Program-made: the position numbers and the translations under genes
The notes under the pieces: generated by a model
Told to the model about the DNA's origin: nothing
Database searches by the model: none
Seen by the model: only the letters and a program-made list of their open reading frames with translations
In this document: in pieces, positions 22,149-29,350 of the stretch
Position numbering within the stretch: the first letter of the stretch is position 1
How the letters are laid out: every line of letters starts with the position of its first letter
Assembly (NCBI GenBank): GCA_003512525.1
Contig: DOQG01000017.1
Span: 1-33,404 of the forward strand
Source: Oscillospiraceae bacterium
Lineage (GTDB): Bacteria; Bacillota; Clostridia; Oscillospirales; Ruminococcaceae
DNA: 33,404 bases
Direction: 5' to 3'

Positions 22149-23507
22149 ATGGATAACAAATACGAAGAACGGCTCGGCACTGCCTCGATGCTGCCACTTA
22201 TACTTAAAATGGCACTGCCGGGCTTTGCGGCACAGCTTATAAACCTGCTGTACAGCATAGTTGACAGGGTCTTCATCGGGCATATAGAGATTATCGGCAC
22301 TGATGCACTGGCAGGTATCGGTATTACAAGCTCGATAATCATTCTTATCTCGGCATTTTCACAGATAGTCGGCGGTGGCGGCGCTCCGCTTGCCTCAATA
22401 GCACTCGGCAAGGGCGACCGTGAAAGAGCGCACAGGATACTCGGCAACGGCTTTTCACTGCTCGTGCTGTTTACTGTAGTAACATCGGGCATAACCTACA
22501 TCTTTATGGATCCCCTGCTCCGCCTTATCGGCGCAAGCGACGCTACTATCGGCTATGCCACAGACTACCTCTCGGTATACCTTACAGGCACGCTGTTCGT
22601 AATGTTCGCAACCGGACTTAATTCATTCATAAACGCACAGGGCAGACCCGGAATTTCAATGATAGCCGTAATAATCGGCGCAGTGCTGAACATCGGACTT
22701 GACCCGCTTTTTATCTATGTATTCGGTATGGGCGTCACAGGCGCGGCGCTTGCAACCGTAATATCGCAGGCGGTAAGCGCCTTTGTAATAGTCGGCTTTC
22801 TTGTATCCGACAAAGCGACTTTGAAAATAAAGCCGAAATATCTTAAGCCCGATATAAAAATAATCGGCTCGCTGTTCGCTCTTGGCATCGCCCCGTTTAT
22901 AATGGCAAGTACGGAAAGTCTTGTCGGCTTCGTGCTCAACGGCTCGCTGAGCACATACGGCGATATATACGTCAGCACCCTTACGGTAATGCAGAGCGCA
23001 ATGCAGTTTGCCGCCGTACCTCTGAGCGGCTTTGCGCAGGGTTTTGTTCCGATAGTCAGCTACAATTACGGCAAGGGCAACACCGACCGTGTCCGCCTCT
23101 GCTTTAAATATTCCGTGATAATTATGTTCTCGTTCTTCGCCGCAATAAACCTGTTTATGATCACCTTCCCCGAATTTGTCGCAGGTATGTTCACAGACGA
23201 TACCACACTTATAAAAACAGTCGGCAGAATGATGCCTCTTTTCCTTACGGGCATGACCATATTCGGACTTCAGCGTACCTGCCAGAATATGTTTGTTGCT
23301 CTCGGTCAGGCTAAAATTTCACTGTTCATAGCCCTTTTGCGTAAAGTGATACTGCTTATCCCTCTTGCCCTTATCCTGCCGAATTTTCTCGGTGTAAAGG
23401 GTGTATATCTCGCAGAATCCGTAGCGGATGCTACCTCGGCAATCTGCTGCACCGTTATCTTCGCTCTTACCTTCCGCAAGATACTCAAAAAGCGTGAGCA
23501 GACATAA
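22149..23507 (+). CDS. MATE-family multidrug efflux transporter
   Basis: A 452-residue inner-membrane protein with about twelve transmembrane helices in two six-helix halves, as expected for MATE (MepA/NorM-like) cation-coupled exporters. Typical features are the N-terminal LPLILKMALPGFAAQLINLLYSIVD, FIGHI, GGGGAPLASIALG, NSFINAQGRPGISM and, in the second half, SYNYGKGNTDRVR. Substrate is unknown; members export cationic drugs and dyes. GGAG lies 9 nt before the ATG. It is monocistronic, with its own promoter and two downstream hairpins. Confidence 0.94.
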   Translation: MDNKYEERLGTASMLPLILKMALPGFAAQLINLLYSIVDRVFIGHIEIIGTDALAGIGITSSIIILISAFSQIVGGGGAPLASIALGKGDRERAHRILGNGFSLLVLFTVVTSGITYIFMDPLLRLIGASDATIGYATDYLSVYLTGTLFVMFATGLNSFINAQGRPGISMIAVIIGAVLNIGLDPLFIYVFGMGVTGAALATVISQAVSAFVIVGFLVSDKATLKIKPKYLKPDIKIIGSLFALGIAPFIMASTESLVGFVLNGSLSTYGDIYVSTLTVMQSAMQFAAVPLSGFAQGFVPIVSYNYGKGNTDRVRLCFKYSVIIMFSFFAAINLFMITFPEFVAGMFTDDTTLIKTVGRMMPLFLTGMTIFGLQRTCQNMFVALGQAKISLFIALLRKVILLIPLALILPNFLGVKGVYLAESVADATSAICCTVIFALTFRKILKKREQT

Positions 23508-23518
23508 ATTAAACAATC

Positions 23519-23559
23519 AAGCGGTCACAGGGAAAGATACAGCCACGTGACCGCTTTTT
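23519..23559 (+). terminator. Terminator of MATE gene
   Basis: AAGCGGTCAC pairs with GTGACCGCTT around an 18 nt loop, followed by a T run (23553-23559). It starts about 11 nt after the MATE stop codon. Confidence 0.75.
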
Positions 23560-23575
23560 CTTATACGATTTTCAA

Positions 23576-23622
23576 GCACCGCCCGCACATTTCCCGTGCA
23601 GGCGGTGCTTTTATGTTTATTT
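23576..23622. repeat. Terminator-like hairpin, copy 1 of a duplicated gene-tail element
   Basis: GCACCGCC (23576-23583) pairs with GGCGGTGC (23601-23608), with an inner GCAC/GTGC pairing. Bases 23595-23622 are 27/28 identical to 29229-29256. The element overlaps the stop codon of the lipoprotein gene (23617-23619) and could end transcription from both sides. Confidence 0.65.
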
Positions 23623-24684
23623 ATTGAATATCAGAATTTTTTGTTTTTCTATATCAAATACAGCCATACTCTCCTCACTTATATTTGTGAGTATGAGCCA
23701 CTTTTCGCTTGCATTATGAATACCCGAATATCCGTCCGCCGTCTTTTCTCCTTTTGCTTCAATATCACTCGTTTTATAGAGCGAATTTTCGCTTATATAA
23801 TAAAAACTGCCGTCCGCATATGTAACATCATCTATGTATTCGGGCACGTTTTTAACATATTCCCCGAACTTTATAACGACCTTTCCGTCTGTACTGCTGT
23901 AGCCTATGATAATATCATCACTGCACACCTGACAGGAAGGAACCGCAAGTGACGATGTATCACTTATTGTCTTATCAACGGACAGATCGCTTTCACTTAT
24001 CCGGGCTATCCCATCGTCCCCCTGAACGTATATGTAATTATCATAAATACCCACATAGTCGCTGCAGCTTTTATCGTATACTGTCTGCCTTATCCCGGTA
24101 AGCGGATCAAGTCTTATCGGTCGGCGTTCATAATCATAGCCGTAGATATATCCCTTATGAGCATAGAAATTGCTGAAATCATCAAACGCCGCATAAGTGT
24201 CTTCGTTTATAAGCGGCTCGCCGTTTTTAATATCCGTGTTATTTTCATTATACTGCTTTATTCTGACAGTATGCTTTACCTCGCCCGCAAAATTCAGATA
24301 GTACACAGTCGAATATGATATATCGCCATCATAGCAGTCACGGTTTTTTGCTCCCTCCTGCGACATCATTATAAACCCTGCGGGGATAACGCCGTAGTTT
24401 GTCGCAGGCGCACCGCTGTTGTAAATGTTAAGTGCTGTATCGGTTACCTGCTCATAATCGATTACTTTCGTTACCGTGAGTGCTTTTGTGTCATACTCCC
24501 ATATGCCCGGGTGTTCCGAATTATCCGGAATATAAAAGCAATCCCCCTGCGTTTTTACGAAAAACGGATTTGTGTTTCCCGTGGTTCCATAAAACGTGCA
24601 GTCAAAGCTGTCCGCACAGCCCGACATACAAAGCGCGGTAACTATTGCCGCCGCAATTATTGCTGTTATTCTTCGTCCTTTCAT
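23617..24684 (-). CDS. Predicted lipoprotein, beta-propeller-like, last gene of ECF operon
   Basis: A 355-residue protein with a lipobox ending TALCMSGC (Cys about 23), so exported and lipid-anchored. The mature region has recurring blocks such as GIWEYDTKALTVTKV, GYIYGYDYERRPIRLDPLTG, NYIYVQGDDGIARISESD and SFYYISENSLYKT. These aromatic-rich blade-like repeats suggest a beta-propeller (DUF5050/TolB-like), inferred from pattern only. GGAGG lies 6 nt before the ATG, and the gap to permease 2 is 12 nt. As the outermost component, it may sense a ligand or assist the exporter. Confidence 0.75.
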   Translation of the reverse strand: MKGRRITAIIAAAIVTALCMSGCADSFDCTFYGTTGNTNPFFVKTQGDCFYIPDNSEHPGIWEYDTKALTVTKVIDYEQVTDTALNIYNSGAPATNYGVIPAGFIMMSQEGAKNRDCYDGDISYSTVYYLNFAGEVKHTVRIKQYNENNTDIKNGEPLINEDTYAAFDDFSNFYAHKGYIYGYDYERRPIRLDPLTGIRQTVYDKSCSDYVGIYDNYIYVQGDDGIARISESDLSVDKTISDTSSLAVPSCQVCSDDIIIGYSSTDGKVVIKFGEYVKNVPEYIDDVTYADGSFYYISENSLYKTSDIEAKGEKTADGYSGIHNASEKWLILTNISEESMAVFDIEKQKILIFNK

Positions 24685-24696
24685 AATACCTCCACA

Positions 24697-25779
24697 TTAC
24701 CTGATTTTATCCGAGCTTACCGCAGTGAAAACAGCGAGCATCACCGTGAGTATAACCGTTACCGCCATATAGAGCCAAAGCGAATCATATCCTCCGAGCC
24801 ACACCGCATTCAATATATGCGTATCTATATTGGCAAAGCCGAGCGGCAGAAAACAGCTTACAGACGGTACGGTAGCTTTCAGCACCGCAGACAGCATAAG
24901 TATCCCGAGCGAAATTGTGAAATAGCGGTATGTGTCCCTTGCCGCTTTTGCGATGATGAAAAATATGCAGAACATATTTGCCGATGTCATAATTCTGAAC
25001 GCAAGTGAACATACAAGATAATTCCCGAGTGAAAGCTCTGTAAAGCAGGTCGTGAATTTTTTAATTCCCTGTATCATCAGCGAAAACAGATCCCCCGACA
25101 TCATAACATCGGATATCACCACATCTGCGGCAAACGAAATAACCGTAATCACTACCGTCAGCACAAACCAGAACCAAAACCTCAGCCTTGCCGTTTTACT
25201 TCCGTTCGCCGTTATCAATTCACATCTGTCCGTGCCAAGCTCAAAGCTGCGCAAAAATCCAAGTGCCGCTATAAGCAGTGCCGTTACAGCCGTAAGATCA
25301 AACCCCGTGATATTATAATAGCTGTCCCACACCTCGTTTATCACAAGAGATGGCGTATCAAGCCTTTTATACGCATCAAGATTATCATAATAGCGTTCTG
25401 AGGGTACATCGTGCGTTATGCCTGTGCCGTATTTCGCATTATCTATATATTCCTGAGCCTTCTGCAAGGTATACAGGTTTCCGTCAAGTATAAAGCCGAT
25501 ATTCTTCTCCTTATCAAGCTTCGTCTGAAGAGCGACAGGGTCGCTGCTTTCAAGGATAGCCTTCTGACTTTCCTCGACAGCTATCTCATCAAGCTTTGCT
25601 TCAGCCGCATTATGTTCCATACCCGCCACTGTCTGTGCTCTCGCGCAAGCGTCCTGATAAAGCCTTGCGTTTCCGCTGTCATTTTTCAAAAACGGTTTGA
25701 CCATAATTATCACAAGCAGCATCGCTGATACTGCTATAAGCTTGCCGCCCGAATCAAACCGCAAAAACGCTTTAAACAT
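24697..25779 (-). CDS. ABC-type membrane permease, subunit 2 of ECF operon
   Basis: From the ATG at 25779 it is 360 residues. One N-terminal hydrophobic helix (about 10-30) is followed by a roughly 120-residue external region rich in charged residues and Tyr. Five further hydrophobic segments then run to the C-terminus, an ABC-2-like topology. The start overlaps the last codons of permease 1 by 8 nt, with GGCGGAG lying inside the permease 1 coding end. A GTG one codon earlier is an alternative start. It probably forms a heterodimeric membrane domain with permease 1, powered by the ATPase at 27054-27767. Substrate unknown. Confidence 0.75.
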   Translation of the reverse strand: MFKAFLRFDSGGKLIAVSAMLLVIIMVKPFLKNDSGNARLYQDACARAQTVAGMEHNAAEAKLDEIAVEESQKAILESSDPVALQTKLDKEKNIGFILDGNLYTLQKAQEYIDNAKYGTGITHDVPSERYYDNLDAYKRLDTPSLVINEVWDSYYNITGFDLTAVTALLIAALGFLRSFELGTDRCELITANGSKTARLRFWFWFVLTVVITVISFAADVVISDVMMSGDLFSLMIQGIKKFTTCFTELSLGNYLVCSLAFRIMTSANMFCIFFIIAKAARDTYRYFTISLGILMLSAVLKATVPSVSCFLPLGFANIDTHILNAVWLGGYDSLWLYMAVTVILTVMLAVFTAVSSDKIR

Positions 25780-27061
25780 CACACTCCGCCTTTCCGAAAG
25801 TTACAGATGTACCTGCTGATGTACGAACTCTGCACAGAATGCGCCCCGTTATAATAACGATGGCAGTAACAGCTGAAAACGCCGCAATAAAACAAGCTGT
25901 GCACAGCACTATATCAGGCACTGCGATATTAAATATCACCGTCAGATCCGCTCCGTCAAAGCAGTCTGCAAAATTTCCCGTAACAAACCGACCGAGCGCT
26001 CCTACCGCCGTATCTCCCGCAGTCACATATGCCGTATAAATCGGAACAGCCGATACGATACCGCACACCGCCGAAGATATGACATCAAGCGGACAAATAG
26101 CGGAAATAAACGCAAACAGCGAAAATGCAAGCAGATAATAGCAATATCTTGCCGCCGCCATAACAAGCAGATACTGCCATACGTTAAGCGGGAACACAGA
26201 ATACGCCGCACTCTTAAGCACCTGACACGGCATAAACAGCACATCGGCAGTGCCCGCCCCCGATAATATGAACAGAAGATACAAAACGCAGTACAAAATA
26301 TACGCCGCAGTCATAATAACAAGGTGGGATAAGTACTGCACGGCAAAGAACTTCCCCGCCCCGCATTTTGTCGTTTTAATGAAATCAAGATATCCCGACT
26401 GTCTGTAGCCCGAATACATACGACAGCACAGCACCGCCACGAAAAATATGAACAGCACATCCTTTGCAAAGCTCTCCGAAAATATATCCGCACTGACAAG
26501 CGGTGCTATACTGTCGGGCTTTTCGGGAATTTCAGAGATATAGGAAAGTATTTTTTCACTTTTGATCTTGTCGGCATTGCTTGTGCCGGTTCTTGCAAGC
26601 ATTCGCTCGTTTATCGTCCTTTTTTCGCTCAGCCGCTCCTCATATCTCAGCATAGGAGCATAATAATCGTACATATCCGACATCATTTCATAGTCGTTTA
26701 TAACCGTATCGGCAAATCTTCCCGGCATTGAATACTGCCGATTCCGCCATATATTCTCTGCGTCACTGAAAGAATAATCACCCGCAAGCAAAGCCATCAG
26801 CTTATCCTCCGACAGATTATCTGTATCTATCCCCTCAAGGTTATCTATAGAAAAAAACTTATTGCGTGCGCTTTCATAATCGGCAGGATATTGTGTCAAA
26901 AATTCATCGGCGGTCATTTTGCTTACATATTTCTGTTCATATACATTCCACTTAAACGCCTCAGCCGACGAGGTGTACAGATATATAAACGCTATGCTTA
27001 CAACCATTATAAAGGCGAATGCGGCTGACGGCAGTCGTTCACGGAGCATCGTTTTAAGCAT
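25772..27061 (-). CDS. ABC-type membrane permease, subunit 1 of ECF operon
   Basis: From the ATG at 27061 (GGAG just upstream; the longer frame to 27112 lies inside the ATPase gene) it is 429 residues. A first transmembrane helix (about 12-32) precedes a large extracellular region of roughly 170 residues (ADEFLTQYPADYESARNKFF onward). Five or six more helices follow, with the cytoplasmic loop SGYRQSGYLDFIKTTKCGAG typical of ABC-2 permeases. It overlaps the ATPase gene by 8 nt and permease 2 by 8 nt, so translation is coupled across all three. Confidence 0.78.
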   Translation of the reverse strand: MLKTMLRERLPSAAFAFIMVVSIAFIYLYTSSAEAFKWNVYEQKYVSKMTADEFLTQYPADYESARNKFFSIDNLEGIDTDNLSEDKLMALLAGDYSFSDAENIWRNRQYSMPGRFADTVINDYEMMSDMYDYYAPMLRYEERLSEKRTINERMLARTGTSNADKIKSEKILSYISEIPEKPDSIAPLVSADIFSESFAKDVLFIFFVAVLCCRMYSGYRQSGYLDFIKTTKCGAGKFFAVQYLSHLVIMTAAYILYCVLYLLFILSGAGTADVLFMPCQVLKSAAYSVFPLNVWQYLLVMAAARYCYYLLAFSLFAFISAICPLDVISSAVCGIVSAVPIYTAYVTAGDTAVGALGRFVTGNFADCFDGADLTVIFNIAVPDIVLCTACFIAAFSAVTAIVIITGRILCRVRTSAGTSVTFGKAECDV

Positions 27062-27767
27062 AAGCTCCGCCCTTTCCGATAACCTCCAAATAATAGCGTG
27101 ACATATCCTCAATGCCCTCGTTTTTCCGACTTACTATCACCTTTCCGTTATCGATTATGTGCACCGTATCCGAAATATCTTCGATATCGGAAACTATATG
27201 CGTAGACACTATCACTATGGCGTTTTCTCCGAGCGACTTTATTGTCTTTTTCAGCTCCTCACGCTCCGCAATATCAAGTCCCGCACTCGGCTCGTCAAGA
27301 ATTATCACCTGCGGCTCGTTCATTATTGTCTGTGCTATAAAAACACGCTGTCTGAGTCCGCCGGATAATTCCTTCAGCTTTTTAGCTTTACAGTCAAGCA
27401 CATTCAGCCTTTTGAGAGAATTATCGATAACCGCCTGTCTGTCCTTGCCGCTCATTCCTTTCAGTGACGCATTATAAAGCATATAGTCATTCACCGTCAC
27501 AGACGGGAAATAGGGCTGATGCTGAAAAAGCACAGACATCACCTTGCGATACTCCGTCCCGAGCGAACAGATCTCCCTGCCGTCATAATACACCGCGCCG
27601 CCTGTCGGCGACAGAGCGGTACTTATTATATTCATCATAGTGGATTTTCCGCTTCCGTTAGCGCCGAGCAATGCGTTTACCCCGACCGTAAAATCAAGCG
27701 TGACCGCGTCCAATGCTTTCTTGCCTTTATAGCTTTTAGTCAGATTTTCTATATGTAACAGTGGCAT
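27054..27767 (-). CDS. ABC transporter ATP-binding protein of ECF operon
   Basis: A 237-residue ABC ATPase. Walker A is GANGSGKST, the Q-loop region is SVLFQHQPYFPS, the signature is LSGGLRQR, Walker B is VIILDEPSAGLD, and the H-loop is STHIV. This is the exporter-type (ABC-2/CcmA-like) arrangement. The start chosen is the ATG at 27767 with AAAGGA 6 nt upstream. An ATG at 27782 overlaps the stop of the anti-sigma gene (TGATG) and is an alternative. It energises the two membrane proteins encoded next. Confidence 0.93.
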   Translation of the reverse strand: MPLLHIENLTKSYKGKKALDAVTLDFTVGVNALLGANGSGKSTMMNIISTALSPTGGAVYYDGREICSLGTEYRKVMSVLFQHQPYFPSVTVNDYMLYNASLKGMSGKDRQAVIDNSLKRLNVLDCKAKKLKELSGGLRQRVFIAQTIMNEPQVIILDEPSAGLDIAEREELKKTIKSLGENAIVIVSTHIVSDIEDISDTVHIIDNGKVIVSRKNEGIEDMSRYYLEVIGKGGAYA

Positions 27768-27781
27768 TTTCTTTCCTTTCA

Positions 27782-28468
27782 TCAAACGTCCGTAAAGCGG
27801 GTATGCTCTGCAAGACCGATAACAGTCTGCTTATCCTTACTGCACGAATAAATCATAATGCAATCGTCATATACGATACAACAGCAATGCCGACCGTCAC
27901 CTGTCGCATAGTAAAACCCGCTGTGTCCGTTTATCGTTATGTCAGTCGGCAGAACCGACGCGCTTTCCGTGTTTATGCATATGTCACCCTTGAATACACT
28001 CGCGACCCACTGTGATATTATAACATCGCCGCCGTTTTTATCGGTATAATAAACGCTGTAATTGGTATCGGTATCGCACAAAATCTGCTCGCTGTATCCG
28101 TAAAGCGCATCTTCTATTGTGTAACGGCTCGTCAGTGTTTCGGGATACCCGCTTATATCGCCGAAATAATATACCTGCGACTGCTCTTTATGCGGTGTTA
28201 AATTGAACCCGCCCGCGCTTATATAATCGGTAAAGCCGACAATATACGAAATAGCGATCACGGTCATAATAAAAGCGTACTTCATTGTCCTGCGCTGATA
28301 CACTGTATGTATATCAGCCGATCTGCGCACCCGTGCGTATTTTCTGATTATTCTTTTTCTGCGTCTGATGTAACGCTTTGAAAAGCTGTGCTCCGCCTCT
28401 TTACCCGCAGTAGCCTCGGCAAACTCACTGAGGATATAATCTCTTATCCTGCTATCCGTACAGTTCAT
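27782..28468 (-). CDS. Putative membrane anti-sigma factor, DUF4367-like
   Basis: A 228-residue protein with a short cytoplasmic N-terminal part rich in Arg/Lys (SKRYIRRRKRIIRKYARVRR), one transmembrane helix near residues 63-80 (FIMTVIAISYIVGF) and an external C-terminal domain. The last part (GHSGFYYATGDGRHCCCIVY and a following YSCSKDK) has the pattern of DUF4367, which occurs in Clostridial proteins partnered with ECF sigma factors. It begins 4 nt after the sigma gene, whose last codons supply the AAGGGG ribosome site. It probably holds the sigma factor inactive until an external signal arrives; no canonical zinc (HxxxCxxC) anti-sigma motif is seen. Confidence 0.7.
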   Translation of the reverse strand: MNCTDSRIRDYILSEFAEATAGKEAEHSFSKRYIRRRKRIIRKYARVRRSADIHTVYQRRTMKYAFIMTVIAISYIVGFTDYISAGGFNLTPHKEQSQVYYFGDISGYPETLTSRYTIEDALYGYSEQILCDTDTNYSVYYTDKNGGDVIISQWVASVFKGDICINTESASVLPTDITINGHSGFYYATGDGRHCCCIVYDDCIMIYSCSKDKQTVIGLAEHTRFTDV

Positions 28469-28472
28469 ATCT

Positions 28473-29006
28473 TCACCCCTTTATAAGCTCTTCGATCGCG
28501 ATTATAGCCTTATCCTGCCTGTAGCGTACCGTACCGAAAGTAACACCGAGCAGCTCCGCGGTTTCCTTAAGCGTATATCCCGCGACATATCTCAGCAGTA
28601 TGACCTCCTTGAGCTCATAGGGCAGACTGTCGAGTATCGCCTTAAGCTCGCTGTTGCTGAGCTCCGAGGTATCGGGAAGCTGAGAGCCTATGGTGTTTTC
28701 ATTCAGTTCGACATTCCCGCTTTCGTACTTTTTCTTATGTCTGTAGCGGTCAATAGCAATATTGCGTGTTATCACGCCGAGAAGTGTCTTTGTCTGAGAA
28801 TCGGCGGAAAAATCATACTCGCCGAGATTTTTTATGATGCGCAGAAACGCCTCATGCACCGTATCCTCTGCGTCCTGTTCGTTATGAAGCACCGAAAACG
28901 CAACGGCATACATATACCGCTCATAGCCGTTATATAGCCTTTCTATGAGCGATTTATCCTCCGCTGTTTCGGCAAGCGATATGTAAAAACTAAGCGTTGT
29001 AACCAT
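28473..29006 (-). CDS. ECF-type RNA polymerase sigma factor
   Basis: A 177-residue sigma-70 family protein with region 2 (LYNGYERYMYAVAFSVLHNE, QDAEDTVHEAFLRIIKNLGE) and region 4 (LDSLPYELKEVILLRYVAGY then TLKETAELLGVTFGTVRYR). Region 3 is lacking, as in ECF factors. The frame is open to a TTG at 29057, but that codon lies inside the -35 box of the promoter at 29028-29057. Translation therefore must begin later; the ATG at 29006 gives the usual MxxLSFYISL start. Its AAAGGA abuts the ATG directly, which is unusually close. The gene heads a six-gene operon and may activate it. Confidence 0.9.
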   Translation of the reverse strand: MVTTLSFYISLAETAEDKSLIERLYNGYERYMYAVAFSVLHNEQDAEDTVHEAFLRIIKNLGEYDFSADSQTKTLLGVITRNIAIDRYRHKKKYESGNVELNENTIGSQLPDTSELSNSELKAILDSLPYELKEVILLRYVAGYTLKETAELLGVTFGTVRYRQDKAIIAIEELIKG

Positions 29007-29027
29007 TCCTTTAAGCTTGATAAAACC

Positions 29028-29057
29028 ATTGTAATATAAAAGGTGAGCAGCTGTCAA
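29028..29057 (-). promoter_or_regulatory. Promoter of the ECF sigma/ABC operon
   Basis: On the minus strand, a perfect TTGACA (29052-29057) and TACAAT (29028-29033) are separated by 18 nt. The transcript would begin near 29020, only about 15 nt before the ATG. This is a housekeeping-type promoter; an ECF-type promoter was not identified. Confidence 0.75.
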
Positions 29058-29174
29058 TCAAATAAATTTCTCTCTTGTCTTATGTAACGAAGCTGAAAGC
29101 CGATTTTGCGGTTCGGTTTTTATTTTCCGCCTTTTGCACAAAAACAGCAGTCGGGAATTGTCAGTTATAACGAA

Positions 29175-29205
29175 AAAACGCACAGGTGATAATACTGTGC
29201 GTTTT
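29175..29205. terminator. Bidirectional terminator after ABC/FtsX operon
   Basis: An 11 bp perfect stem AAAACGCACAG / CTGTGCGTTTT with a 9 nt loop is followed by a six-T run on the minus strand. It terminates the operon ending at 29351 and insulates the ECF operon. The 29058-29350 gap also holds the hairpin at 29214-29238 and a short open tail (see the repeat entry). Confidence 0.85.
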
Positions 29206-29213
29206 GAACCGAC

Positions 29214-29256
29214 CGCCTGCACGGTTTTCGTGCAGGCGATGCTTTTATGTTTATTT
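29214..29256. repeat. Hairpin, copy 2 of the duplicated gene-tail element
   Basis: A perfect 10 bp stem CGCCTGCACG / CGTGCAGGCG (29214-29238) is followed by a shared tail. Bases 29229-29256 match 23595-23622 at 27 of 28 positions. As in copy 1, a minus-strand TAA codon (29251-29253) falls at the same place. Here it ends a 26-codon open stretch closing HILGRIFAEFLK, with stops just upstream, possibly the tail of a lost gene. Confidence 0.6.
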
Positions 29257-29350
29257 CAGGAACTCGGCAAATATGCGACCGAGTATGTGGTACTGCCGCT
29301 GTAATTGTTCTCTGGCTGTGCAAAATTGCTTCTATTATATGCCGGAGCGT

